45,615 nt of DNA from Candidatus Gastranaerophilales bacterium. Lineage in GTDB: Bacteria; Cyanobacteriota; Vampirovibrionia; Gastranaerophilales; Gastranaerophilaceae. Of this stretch, positions 16,125-24,569 are shown piece by piece. A program made the translations under genes and the position numbers. The first letter of the stretch is position 1. The number at the start of each line of letters is the position of its first letter. Below the pieces are notes generated by a model. The model was not told where the DNA came from. It saw only the letters and a program-made list of their open reading frames with translations, and ran no database searches. The DNA lies in NCBI GenBank assembly GCA_944323725.1, contig CALUTP010000042.1:1-45615 (forward strand), read 5' to 3'.

Positions 16125-16276
16125 AAATATATAAGATTGGAGGTACAACGTGAAAACTCAATATACAACTAGCTTTCAGATAGGGGGGGGGGCTATTGCT
16201 TCCATAAAGGCTTTACTTTAGCAGAAGTTTTAATTACTCTCGGCATTATTGGTATTATTGCGGCTATGACTTTGCC
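16108..16276 (+). repeat. Direct repeat, copy 2
   Basis: 169 bases, the partner of 15237-15407, in the same orientation about 870 bases away. Recombination between the copies could delete or swap the intervening pilin body. Confidence 0.9.
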
Positions 16277-16904
16277 AAGCATTATTCAAAGCACTAGAAA
16301 CAAAGAACTCCACGCTCAACTTTTAAAAGCTTATTCTGCATTAGGTCAGGCTATTAATATGTATCAGGCTGAAAATGGTTTACCTATAAATCGAACTGAT
16401 TTGGGTGGAAGACAAATAAAAAATATTTTAATGAAATATTTAAAAACAGTTAAAGATTGTGGCATGGGTGATGTTGATGCAGAGACAGCTTGCATTCCTA
16501 ATAAAGGATACCTTGAAAACCCAAATAAAGTTGAAGATATTTATAAACCATATGTTGGTAATACTAATATTTTAACAAGCCGAATAGATGATGGTCAATT
16601 TATTTTAAACGATGGCATGCTAATATTGATTGAAGATCCTATGACTAACTCGACCAGTAGCTTATATATTTCTGTAGATGTAAATGGATTTAATAAGAGA
16701 CCAAATAGATTAGGTCAAGATTTATTTATGTTTCAACTACACAAAAGCAATGGGAAACTACTTCCAATGGGAGCTGTTGACACAGATTATTATGATAAAA
16801 ATAATAAATATTGCACTACTACTCGAAATGGGGAATTTATGAATGGAGCCGGTTGTACAGCAAAAGCACTCTACGATAAAAACTTTTGGAAAAATTTACC
16901 ATAG
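16150..16904 (+). CDS. Type IV pilin-like protein, frame interrupted at a 10-G tract (copy 2)
   Basis: Same GTG start, Shine-Dalgarno and first codons as copy 1. With 10 G the frame reads through GCTATTGCTTCC and stops at a TAG within the would-be FTLAEV codons. With 11 G it would run GGGG, YCFHK, GFTLAEVLITLGIIGI to the stop at 16904 (251 residues). After the repeat the body is unrelated in detail to copy 1: ARNKELHAQLLKAYSALGQ-type helix, a Cys pair (DCGMGDVDAETAC), DGQFILNDGMLILIEDP, the family segment VDVNGFNKRPNRLGQDLF, then a CTTTRNGEFMNGAGC loop. This layout is the common pilin-like one of the group. An in-frame ATG at 16266 exists but lacks the cleavage motif. Confidence 0.8.
16183..16192 (+). 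repeat. Poly-G homopolymer, 10 G, in pilin leader (copy 2)
   Basis: Ten consecutive G at the same place as the 12-G tract of copy 1. One G short of the in-frame length. Confidence 0.9.
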
Positions 16905-16912
16905 CTTAGTTT

Positions 16913-17197
16913 TTGCCTTGTGAAAATAAACCCGCAAAATCTTTATTAAATGGGTTTAAAAAAACAAATCAATATGGAAGAGATGTATTTACATTTACAA
17001 TTCAACCTGAAAAAAGATTTGTCCCTGCTGGGGTAGGGTATACTGCTGATATAAGCGGATCTAGTGGTTTTGACAGAGATTGGTTTATTAACGGGGGGAA
17101 CTCTAGAGGTTGTAATAAATCTCAAAATGGATTTTATTGTGCTGCCTTAATTATGATAGATGGCTGGGAAATTAAAGACGATTATCCTTGGAAATAA
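16913..17197 (+). pseudogene. Headless C-terminal pilin fragment
   Basis: The open frame begins three bases after an in-frame TAG (16907-16909) and has only a TTG as possible start. It encodes NGFKKTNQYGRDVFTF, a loop, CNKSQNGFYC and the end DGWEIKDDYPWK. These match the C-terminal third of copy 1 (QYGKDIFVFAF, CYKNNKYGGAVYC, NGWKIPDDYPF) but differ in most residues. There is no prepilin N-terminus, ribosome binding site or promoter. It looks like a truncated third pilin, or a silent donor for recombination, left directly behind copy 2. Confidence 0.7.
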
Positions 17198-17297
17198 GAT
17201 ATTTTTTTACTTTTATGCTAAAATAAATCAGTAAAAAGTTTCATTAAAATAAATATTTTTACAATAAAAAATAAATTATAGAGAGGATATGTGCAAC

Positions 17298-18569
17298 ATG
17301 AATAAAGTAGTTGTCGGAGCCCAATGGGGTGATGAAGGAAAAGCTAAGATTACTGATTTATTAGCTCAAAAAGCTGATTTGATTATCCGCTATCAAGGAG
17401 GGTGTAATGCAGGACATACGGTTGTCGCAAATAATAAAACCTTTAAATTTCACCTAATTCCTTCTGGAATTCTTTATGGGAATAAAACTTGTTTTATTGG
17501 AGCTGGAACTGTTATTTTACCTGAAGCATTTGATAAGGAAGTAAAAGAGCTTATTAATCAGGGAATTGATGTTTCTGGATTAAAGGTAAGTCCGCTTGCT
17601 TCAATTACAATGCCTTATCATACAGAAGTCGACGGATATAGCGAAGATAACGCCCAAAAAGGTAAAATTGGCACAACTAAAAAAGGGATAGGCCCTACTT
17701 ATACTGATAAAATGGCTAGAATAGGGCTGAAAATTGAAGATTTATATTCTCAAGAAGCTCTGAATGAAAAACTTGATATCATACTACCTTTAAAAAATAA
17801 AACTCTAGAAAAAGTCTATGGACTTGAAGCATATAAAAAAGAATGTATCTTAGCACTTTGTGAAAAATATGCTGAAATATTTAGACCTTATGTATGTTTT
17901 GATTGGCAGGATATGCTTAATTCATCAAAGAAAAAACAAATACTTTTTGAAGGTGCTCAAGGGGTAATGCTTGATATTGATTATGGTACATATCCGTTTG
18001 TAACTTCTTCAAATCCTATAGGAGGAGGCGCTTGTACTGGCTCTGGTTATGGCCCAAAAATGATTGATGAAGTTATTGGAGTTGCAAAAGCATATGTCAC
18101 AAGAGTAGGGGAAGGGCCATTTGTCACTGAACTTACAGATTCTGTCGGAGATAGAATTAGAGAAATAGGTCATGAATTTGGTGTTACAACAGGGCGTCCT
18201 AGAAGATGCGGCTGGTTTGATGCTGTTACTATGAAATATTCAGTTCTCGTCGGCGGATTAACTTCAATTGCACTAACTAAAATTGATGTTTTTGATACAT
18301 TTGATGAAATAAAAGTTTGTACAGCATATAAAGATACAAGAGATGGTAAAATATATAAATCATACCCGACAAATGTATTTATTCATAAGTATCTTGAACC
18401 AATTTATGAAACTTACGACGGGTGGAATGAAGACGTTTCAGACATTCGTGAATATGATAAGTTACCAGAAAATTGTAAAAAATATCTTGCACGATTAGAA
18501 GAATTGTTAGAAGTTCCGATATCTATCGTTAGTGTTGGACCTGATAGAGAACAAACTATTTTTAAATAA
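17298..18569 (+). CDS. purA: Adenylosuccinate synthetase
   Basis: GTP-dependent ligase that joins IMP and aspartate, the first committed step to AMP. Family start VVVGAQWGDEGKAKITDLL, where the usual GKGK is GKAK. Other motifs: GGCNAGHTVV, GTTKKGIGPTY for IMP contacts, ILFEGAQGVMLDIDYGTYPFVTSS, GPFVTEL, TGRPRRCGWFD and ALTKIDVFD for the guanine pocket. 423 residues from ATG 17298, normal length. An ATG at 17289 is only two bases from GAGAGG, so the second ATG, which matches the family N-terminus, is preferred although its spacing is long. The gene follows the pilin fragment by 100 bases and ends in a strong terminator. Confidence 0.96.
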   Translation: MNKVVVGAQWGDEGKAKITDLLAQKADLIIRYQGGCNAGHTVVANNKTFKFHLIPSGILYGNKTCFIGAGTVILPEAFDKEVKELINQGIDVSGLKVSPLASITMPYHTEVDGYSEDNAQKGKIGTTKKGIGPTYTDKMARIGLKIEDLYSQEALNEKLDIILPLKNKTLEKVYGLEAYKKECILALCEKYAEIFRPYVCFDWQDMLNSSKKKQILFEGAQGVMLDIDYGTYPFVTSSNPIGGGACTGSGYGPKMIDEVIGVAKAYVTRVGEGPFVTELTDSVGDRIREIGHEFGVTTGRPRRCGWFDAVTMKYSVLVGGLTSIALTKIDVFDTFDEIKVCTAYKDTRDGKIYKSYPTNVFIHKYLEPIYETYDGWNEDVSDIREYDKLPENCKKYLARLEELLEVPISIVSVGPDREQTIFK

Positions 18570-18575
18570 TATTTT

Positions 18576-18608
18576 CACGAGGCAATTTTATATTGCCTCG
18601 TGTTTTTA
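18576..18608 (+). terminator. Rho-independent terminator after purA
   Basis: Perfect 11-bp stem CACGAGGCAAT / ATTGCCTCGTG (18576-18586 with 18592-18602), 5-base loop, followed by TTTTT. Confidence 0.92.
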
Positions 18609-18623
18609 TAAATACAGGTAGTT

Positions 18624-21431
18624 ATGTTAAATTTTTATCCCATTAGTAATGTAAATATAAATAGTAATAATATAAATTCTACGACTCATAAAAAAAAGCC
18701 GGCGAATTCTAATGTTCATACAGATACTATTTCAAATGTAACACCTGATTTCAATATAAAAACACCAATAAAATTTTCAAAAATTGGAGAATTTAATTTA
18801 CCATTTGATACAAAAGCATATGTATATAAACTATCAAACGGTCAAAAAATTATAATTGTACCTAATGAGGGTGAAACTGTTGTAAAAACATATGTAAATA
18901 CTGGCTCGATGAACGAACCAGATAAAGTTCGAGGGATAAGTCATTATATTGAACATAACTTATTCAACGGTTCTGATGGACTTGAAGCTGGAGAATTCTT
19001 TAAAACTACAGATAAAATGGGTGCAGAAACTAATGCAAGCACTGGACTTGCTGAAACAAATTATTATATAAGTTCTTATTTATTAAATGATGAAGATTTA
19101 GAAAAAAAAATAAAAATTCACGCGTCTATGCTGGAAACCCCTAGATTTGCTGAAGATATGCTGGAAAAAGAGAAGGGGATAGTCAATTCTGAAATAAATA
19201 TGATTACCTCAAATCCAGATAATATCGCATTTAATAAAACTTTGAAAAATTTATTTAATATTAATACAACTTCTACTGATGTAATTGCTGGAACAACTGA
19301 TAACATAACTAATTTAACTAGAGAAGATGTTGTAGATTATTTTAATAGAAATTACTATCCAGCTAATATGGTCACAGTTATTTCAGGAGATGTTAAGCCT
19401 GATGAGACAATGAGACTTGTCTCTAAATATTTTACATCAAATAAACCTCCAGTTACTAATAGACACTATGAAAATTTGACTGCAACTAATAAACCTATAA
19501 GAGAAGATATTATTTCCGACAAAGCTGTTTCTACAATAATTGCAACAGGTTTTAAAGGTCCAGAAAACAATAATACAAAAGATAGAATTTATATGAAAGC
19601 ACTTGGAATATTGCTCACCGCATCTCCAGCAACAATGAAATGGATAAAACCATTAAATACTCATATATTCTATGAAGATGAAAAAATAAGCACCCAAAAA
19701 GATGCACCAAGAACTATTTTATTTAGCTCGGATACTAGTGAAGAAAACTCAGAAAAAATCCTTAAAATTTTATACCAGCAAATAACAAACAGACAAAATA
19801 TTCTTCCAACTGAAGATGAAATGTTAATTGCCAAAAAGAGATTAATGAAATCTTTTTCGGAAAAATTTGAATACTCTTCACTAATGAATAATCTTATCGG
19901 AGAATCAATTTTGGAAGATGATTTGGACTATATTAACAATTTTGAAAAAATTGTTAATGAAATGAAACCAGAAGACATTATGCATACTGCAAAAAAATAT
20001 CTTGATTTAAATAAAATTGCAATAACTGTCGTCCATCCTTCTTGTTACAATAAAGAAAACATTGAACAAAACTACAATAAAACACAAAAAATCTCATTTA
20101 CAGGAACAATTACTAAAAAAGCGATTAATCTTGAAAATATTAAACAATATGATATGTCAAATAATAATGTTAGAATAATCACAAATAACACAAAAAATAG
20201 AAATGCTTCATTCAAAATAACTTTTCATAATGACATACCAAAAGAAACTCCTAAACCTGCAACAGCATTTATATTAAGTGAATTGCTTAATGAAGGCTCT
20301 TTGTATAGAAAACATGCACAGTTCTCTGTGGATAATGAAAAAAGGGGGATTGAACTTAACTTTGCTTCAGGAGTAAACGTAATTGAATGCAACGCCAACT
20401 TTGACGCTGATGACTTAGATTATGCACTTAAATCAGCAAAAGAAGTCCTATTAACTCCGAGATTTACAGAAAAAACTTTAAATAATGTGAAAGCACATAT
20501 AAAAGATTCAATTCTACGTTCAGAAAAAACTCCATATAAAAAGCTAGATACTGAATTATTCAAAGGTACACTACTTGGATACTCAGAAAAAGAAATCCTA
20601 AACAGCCTTGATGATGTCACTCTTGAAGATGTAAAAACTCTTTATAAATCAATGATAAATGATGCTAATGCTTCAATAACAATTTCAGCACCATTTGAGA
20701 AAAAACCAGAATTAAAAACTATACTATTTAATAATGCTGCACAATTTCCAAAAGTAAAAAGCTTTACACCATTTATATATGAAAATTTTACTCCGGTAAA
20801 AGATACAAAAGTTCTAACTGATACATATAATAAAAATCAAGCAAATATTGTCATGGCATACAAATTTAATATAAACGGCAATTTAAAAGACAGTACCGCA
20901 ATAGAATTATTGAACATAATTTTAGGTGGAGGGCCTTCTTCAAGATTATTCAATGATCTAAGAGAAAAACAAAAACTAGCATATTCGGTGCGTTCAAACC
21001 TTTCTGGCATTGATACTACACGAGTACTTAATCTTTCAATTGGTACTACAACAGAAAATAAAGATACCGGAGAAATTAGCTATGATAATCTTAAAAAATC
21101 TATTGATGGATTTAAGTATCACATTAATAAATTACAAACCGAAAAAGTATCAGAAGAAGAACTTAATAACGCAAAATTATCACTAAAAAACCGCATTCTT
21201 GCCCAGAATGAAAGTAATCTGGGCAAGACAGAAGGTCTTGATTATAATGTATACAGTCTTTATGGAATATCTAGAGAAAATCAATTATTAGAAATGGTAG
21301 ATAAAATAACTGTTGATGATATTTTTAATACAGCAAATTATATCTTTAAAGAAAAACCTACATATTCAATTGTAGCAACTGAAAACACCTTGAAGGCTAA
21401 TGAAGACTACTTAAAATCATTAACTAAATAA
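18624..21431 (+). CDS. M16-family (insulinase-like) zinc peptidase, two-domain
   Basis: 935 residues made of two M16 units. The first (about 55-480) holds the inverted zinc motif HYIEH at 107-111 (HxxEH) with a downstream acidic segment EKEKGIVNSEINMI expected to give the third ligand. The second (about 500-930) lacks HxxEH but has the conserved SSRLFNDLREKQKLAYSV segment used for substrate binding. Families of this shape degrade peptides, in the periplasm or cytoplasm. The N-terminus (MLNFYPISNVNINSNNINST) is Asn-rich and has no signal peptide; an internal ISFTGTITKKAI bridges the two halves. A TATAAA lies about 11 bases before the ATG and CAGGTAG just before it. Substrate unknown. Confidence 0.88.
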   Translation: MLNFYPISNVNINSNNINSTTHKKKPANSNVHTDTISNVTPDFNIKTPIKFSKIGEFNLPFDTKAYVYKLSNGQKIIIVPNEGETVVKTYVNTGSMNEPDKVRGISHYIEHNLFNGSDGLEAGEFFKTTDKMGAETNASTGLAETNYYISSYLLNDEDLEKKIKIHASMLETPRFAEDMLEKEKGIVNSEINMITSNPDNIAFNKTLKNLFNINTTSTDVIAGTTDNITNLTREDVVDYFNRNYYPANMVTVISGDVKPDETMRLVSKYFTSNKPPVTNRHYENLTATNKPIREDIISDKAVSTIIATGFKGPENNNTKDRIYMKALGILLTASPATMKWIKPLNTHIFYEDEKISTQKDAPRTILFSSDTSEENSEKILKILYQQITNRQNILPTEDEMLIAKKRLMKSFSEKFEYSSLMNNLIGESILEDDLDYINNFEKIVNEMKPEDIMHTAKKYLDLNKIAITVVHPSCYNKENIEQNYNKTQKISFTGTITKKAINLENIKQYDMSNNNVRIITNNTKNRNASFKITFHNDIPKETPKPATAFILSELLNEGSLYRKHAQFSVDNEKRGIELNFASGVNVIECNANFDADDLDYALKSAKEVLLTPRFTEKTLNNVKAHIKDSILRSEKTPYKKLDTELFKGTLLGYSEKEILNSLDDVTLEDVKTLYKSMINDANASITISAPFEKKPELKTILFNNAAQFPKVKSFTPFIYENFTPVKDTKVLTDTYNKNQANIVMAYKFNINGNLKDSTAIELLNIILGGGPSSRLFNDLREKQKLAYSVRSNLSGIDTTRVLNLSIGTTTENKDTGEISYDNLKKSIDGFKYHINKLQTEKVSEEELNNAKLSLKNRILAQNESNLGKTEGLDYNVYSLYGISRENQLLEMVDKITVDDIFNTANYIFKEKPTYSIVATENTLKANEDYLKSLTK

Positions 21432-21432
21432 A

Positions 21433-21636
21433 TTACTCATAATATGCAATATCTCTATAACTTGTAATAATGGATAAAATAGCAGATAATCCGACTAGTC
21501 CGTAAACTATTCTTGAAATCAAAGACATTTCACCAAAAAGTAATGCAACTAAGTCAATATTAAATAACCCGACAAGTCCCCAATTTATAGCACCTATAAT
21601 TACTAAAATATAAGAAATAATTTTTAAAGCACGCAT
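21433..21636 (-). CDS. DUF378-family small membrane protein
   Basis: 67 residues with two membrane helices and the DUF378 signature IGAINWGLVGLFNIDLVALLFG between them. GAAAGGAAGG precedes the ATG. It is convergent with the M16 peptidase, with a one-base gap between the two stop codons. Function of the family is unknown; it is short and integral to the inner membrane. Confidence 0.85.
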   Translation of the reverse strand: MRALKIISYILVIIGAINWGLVGLFNIDLVALLFGEMSLISRIVYGLVGLSAILSIITSYRDIAYYE

Positions 21637-21713
21637 AATACCTTCCTTTCAGAAAATATTATTGTTAATATATTATATAATTTAATCCCCCTAAAAGGTA
21701 ATTATAAAGAATA

Positions 21714-21742
21714 AAAGACCTCCTTAATAAAGGAGGTCTTCT
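21714..21742 (-). terminator. Rho-independent terminator
   Basis: 11-bp stem AAGACCTCCTT / AAGGAGGTCTT (21715-21725 with 21730-21740) around a 4-base loop; on the minus strand it runs into TTTTATTC. It ends the gene at 21759-22223. Confidence 0.85.
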
Positions 21743-21758
21743 ATTAATAAGTAAAAAT

Positions 21759-22223
21759 TTATACTTCTTTATACAAAGAATATAATCTTCCTGCTGTTTC
21801 TTCAGTACTTTCAACTAAAGGCTTTCTAAAAGATTCTATAAATTCTGCAATTTTCACCCCTATTTTAAATTTATCTTTTGGCACCTCTTCATCAGCACCT
21901 TTGTAAACATCAAATGTGGTATTCTTTCCTTCATGTTGAACTGGATACATGACTGTATTATTATGGGTTACAGGCATTTCATCAAGCAATTTATACTTAT
22001 CTTTAGTATAACCATCAATAACAAACACATCGGTTCCATCAAAAAGCACATCACTTTTTACTTTTTCTAATGGTTTAACAACCTCTTTTACAAAAGCTTT
22101 TTCTGCAACGACAGGATCACTGAAACTATGGAATTTTTCAGCAAGAGCTTTAGCACCTTTGTAATTGTTAACACGAAAAGCCATACCAAAAGCAGGACTG
22201 CAATTTGTTTTTTGAATATTCAT
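21759..22223 (-). CDS. Small protein of unknown function (AFGM N-terminus)
   Basis: 154 residues, soluble, no signal peptide. It begins MNIQKTNCSPAFGMAFRV, an N-terminal pattern that resembles the FTG-type starts of other proteins in the window. The rest is mixed alpha/beta with VLFDGTDVFVIDGYTKDKYKLLDE and a helical C-terminus. Strong Shine-Dalgarno (AGGAGG) and its own terminator mark it as a real single gene between GAPDH and DUF378. No family recognised. Confidence 0.65.
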   Translation of the reverse strand: MNIQKTNCSPAFGMAFRVNNYKGAKALAEKFHSFSDPVVAEKAFVKEVVKPLEKVKSDVLFDGTDVFVIDGYTKDKYKLLDEMPVTHNNTVMYPVQHEGKNTTFDVYKGADEEVPKDKFKIGVKIAEFIESFRKPLVESTEETAGRLYSLYKEV

Positions 22224-22300
22224 AAAATACCTCCTAAATTAATTTATAAAATAGAAAACGACTAAAAAATTTAACAGAAAACTAAAATATTTTTAAATAG

Positions 22301-22324
22301 AAGACCCCTCATAAGAGGGGTCTT
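22301..22324 (-). terminator. Terminator after gap
   Basis: Perfect 10-bp stem AAGACCCCTC / GAGGGGTCTT with a 4-base loop, 13 bases after the gap stop codon. The better T-run (TCTTTTT) is on the plus strand side, so it may be bidirectional. Confidence 0.8.
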
Positions 22325-22336
22325 TTTATAAGTTAA

Positions 22337-23350
22337 TTATAACTTTTCAGCAACCATCAAAGTAGTTTCAGCTAATCTTGTAGAATAACCCATTTCGTTA
22401 TCATACCAAGAAACAACTTTAACCATATTGTCACCCATTGTCATAGTCAATGCAGCGTCAACTGTTGAAGATTGGTGAGAACCAATGAAGTCAGAAGAAA
22501 CAAGCGGAGTTTCTTCATAGCATAAAATACCTTTCATTTCACCTTCAGCAGCTTCTTTTAAAGCAGCATTAACAGCTTCAGCAGTAACAGGTTTTTCAGT
22601 TTCAAATACAACGTCAACTACAGAAACGTCTGGAGTAGGTACTCTCATAGCAAAACCATTTAATTTTCCTTTTAATTCAGGGATAACTAAAGCAACAGCA
22701 CGAGCAGCACCAGTAGTTGTAGGAACAATATTCAAAGCACCAGCTCTAGCACGACGTGGATCTTTGTGACCAGCATCTAAGATTCTTTGATCACCAGTAT
22801 AAGAGTGGACTGTAGTCATTAAACCTTTTACTATACCGAATTTTTCCATAACAACTTTAGCAACAGGAGCTAAGCAGTTTGTTGTACAAGAAGCCATAGA
22901 AATGATGTTGTGTTTAGCTGGATCATAATCGTTACCATTAACACCAAGAACGATAGTTTTGTCTTCGTTTTTAGCTGGAGCAGAGATGATAACTTTTTTA
23001 GCACCAGCATCTAAGTGAGCTTTAGCTTTAGTTGCATCAGTAAAGAAACCTGTTGATTCAACAACAACTTCAACACCTAAATCTTTCCAAGGCAATTGAG
23101 CTGGATCTTTTTCTGCGAAGAATTTAATTTTTTTACCATTGATAATAATACCTTCTTCGTATGCTTCTACAGTACCGCAGAATTTACCTTGAACTGAATC
23201 ATATTTGAAAATATGAGCAGCTTGTGCAGGGGTAAGACCTGGGTCATTAATTGCTACATAATTAATTTTGTCAAAAATACCTTCTTCGATAGCGGCTCTT
23301 AATGTGTTACGGCCAATTCTACCAAAACCGTTAATTGCTACATTTACCAT
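22337..23350 (-). CDS. gap: Glyceraldehyde-3-phosphate dehydrogenase
   Basis: Oxidises glyceraldehyde-3-phosphate to 1,3-bisphosphoglycerate in glycolysis. 337 residues with the NAD-binding start [16 protein letters not shown], catalytic SCTTNCLAP (Cys about residue 154), the S-loop region [20 protein letters not shown], and the C-terminal [18 protein letters not shown] nine bases before ATG. A residue pattern of INDPG after the first Rossmann strand suggests NAD rather than NADP preference, as inference. Codon use is cleaner than in neighbouring genes, consistent with high expression. Confidence 0.98.
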   Translation of the reverse strand: MVNVAINGFGRIGRNTLRAAIEEGIFDKINYVAINDPGLTPAQAAHIFKYDSVQGKFCGTVEAYEEGIIINGKKIKFFAEKDPAQLPWKDLGVEVVVESTGFFTDATKAKAHLDAGAKKVIISAPAKNEDKTIVLGVNGNDYDPAKHNIISMASCTTNCLAPVAKVVMEKFGIVKGLMTTVHSYTGDQRILDAGHKDPRRARAGALNIVPTTTGAARAVALVIPELKGKLNGFAMRVPTPDVSVVDVVFETEKPVTAEAVNAALKEAAEGEMKGILCYEETPLVSSDFIGSHQSSTVDAALTMTMGDNMVKVVSWYDNEMGYSTRLAETTLMVAEKL

Positions 23351-23378
23351 AAGTTTTTACTCCTTCTTATTTTGTAAA

Positions 23379-23408
23379 TCTATAACATGTAATTTATATC
23401 ATTAACAA
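23379..23408 (-). promoter_or_regulatory. Candidate gap promoter
   Basis: On the minus strand TTGTTA (23408-23403), 18-base spacer, TATAGA (23384-23379) with a TGT extension before the -10. Confidence 0.5.
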
Positions 23409-23459
23409 AAAAACTAATCAATAGGTTTAGACAGTTTGAATTATTAAGAAAAAGTTAAA

Positions 23460-24242
23460 TTATTTACAAGTTTTCTTTCCTTGCCAAGATAGACCATCAC
23501 AATATAAATAATCTAAATTATTATTATAAAGTACCCAAGCACTACAACCATATCCTTTACTTGATTTTGAGCAAGTAGAGAATGGCATAACATAATTTTC
23601 TGATTCGCTGCCTGTTGGAATAATACCATATTTTGTCCAATAAAACACAAAAATATCCCGTCCATACGTATTGGGCTTTTGCTGTGCATTAACATCAACC
23701 ATAATCTCAAAACATACACTTTTCAATGCGTTATTAGAACCTCTTCTTATTGAACAATCCATTGCCTGCCCTTCATCCTTATTAGCTCTTATTGTCATTC
23801 CATCAGGTGTTATAATTGACTTATTCCCGGCTCTCCATCCCGAATTACCGTCAATCTGTCCATTCAAATAGTAATATCCTTTTGCCTGACAGTCTGTACA
23901 AAGACCTAATGATTTCAGAGATTCAAGCATAACATTCTGCAGCGTGGCAGAAAGGTCAACACTTCCGCCGTCTTCTTTATACACTTCCGGCCACTGGTCA
24001 GGAGAAACCCCGTATTTTTCCGAGGCAATTGTATAAATTTGGGACAACACAGAATAAGCCTTTTTGAGACGGGTTATAGTCACTTTTTCGTTATACTTAC
24101 CAACAACTGATGGCAGCGTCATGGCAGCCACAACACCGATTATCCCAAGCGTTATTAAAACCTCTGCCAAAGTAAATGCAAATTTACAATTACCGCCGGA
24201 TAGGGGAGCAAAAACTTCTGCTAACGTGAACCTTCTATTCAT
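23460..24242 (-). CDS. Type IV pilin-like protein with a doubled FTLAEV segment
   Basis: 260 residues. The N-terminus reads RRFTLAEVFAPLSGG, then FAFTLAEVLITLGIIGV: the prepilin-like hexamer FTLAEV occurs twice, 18 residues apart, only the second leading into the hydrophobic helix (GIIGVVAAMTLPSVVG). The second motif is preceded by A rather than the canonical G. The body has the group pattern: helix VTITRLKKAYSVLSQIY, a Cys pair LCTDC, SIITPDGMTIRA, VDVNAQQKPNTYGRDIFVFYW and a Cys-containing C-terminal loop. Strong Shine-Dalgarno AAGGAGG with a TATAAT just upstream. It is a likely surface or pseudopilus subunit. It lies at the left end of a segment of raised GC and is divergent from an Xre regulator across a 30-bp palindrome. 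Confidence 0.82.
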   Translation of the reverse strand: MNRRFTLAEVFAPLSGGNCKFAFTLAEVLITLGIIGVVAAMTLPSVVGKYNEKVTITRLKKAYSVLSQIYTIASEKYGVSPDQWPEVYKEDGGSVDLSATLQNVMLESLKSLGLCTDCQAKGYYYLNGQIDGNSGWRAGNKSIITPDGMTIRANKDEGQAMDCSIRRGSNNALKSVCFEIMVDVNAQQKPNTYGRDIFVFYWTKYGIIPTGSESENYVMPFSTCSKSSKGYGCSAWVLYNNNLDYLYCDGLSWQGKKTCK

Positions 24243-24268
24243 AAGTCCTCCTTATTATAGTTCTTTAC

Positions 24269-24298
24269 AATAATATTATATATATATATAATATTATT
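24269..24298. repeat. 30-bp perfect palindrome of A/T only, in divergent promoter region
   Basis: A perfectly self-complementary stretch of 15+15 bases with no loop, centred between the start codons of the pilin-like gene and the Xre gene. Composition makes chance palindromy more likely than usual, but full 30-base symmetry is striking. It could be an operator, a cruciform-prone site, or just (TA)n flanked by symmetric ends. Confidence 0.6.
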
Positions 24299-24352
24299 AT
24301 ATGATTATATAATGAAAAGCAAGCCCATATTAAGAATGCTAAACTTTTTATT

Positions 24353-24562
24353 ATGATAAAAAATAAGCTTTCGATAATGATGGGGATAAGACGAATGAAT
24401 ATGGCAGAAGTCGCCAGAATAGCCGGATTAAGCCATGTAGCAGTTTTCCGCATCTACCACAATAAGACAAAAACAATAGAGCTTGAAACCATAAATAAAC
24501 TGTGCTATGCTCTGAATTGCAGAATTCAGGACATTTTTGAATATATTCCTGACAAAGATTAG
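24353..24562 (+). CDS. Xre/Cro-type helix-turn-helix regulator (short)
   Basis: 69 residues: MNMAEVARIAGLSHVAVFRIYHNKT forms a clear HTH, followed by ELETINKLCYALNCRIQDIFEYIP, the helix-4/5 segment of the small Cro/C1 (HTH_26, YozG-like) type. No effector domain. It starts 110 bases from the divergent pilin-like gene, with a palindrome between, so it could regulate that gene and itself. The following gene starts seven bases after its stop. The first ATG has no strong Shine-Dalgarno, but the first residues (KNKLSIMMGIRR) fit the domain boundary. Confidence 0.8.
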   Translation: MIKNKLSIMMGIRRMNMAEVARIAGLSHVAVFRIYHNKTKTIELETINKLCYALNCRIQDIFEYIPDKD

Positions 24563-24569
24563 GGACACT

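Noticed and set aside
17204-17237. A weak hairpin of T/A bases after the pilin fragment as terminator
   Set aside because: Only an 8-bp A/T stem with a long loop and no T-run; not convincing.
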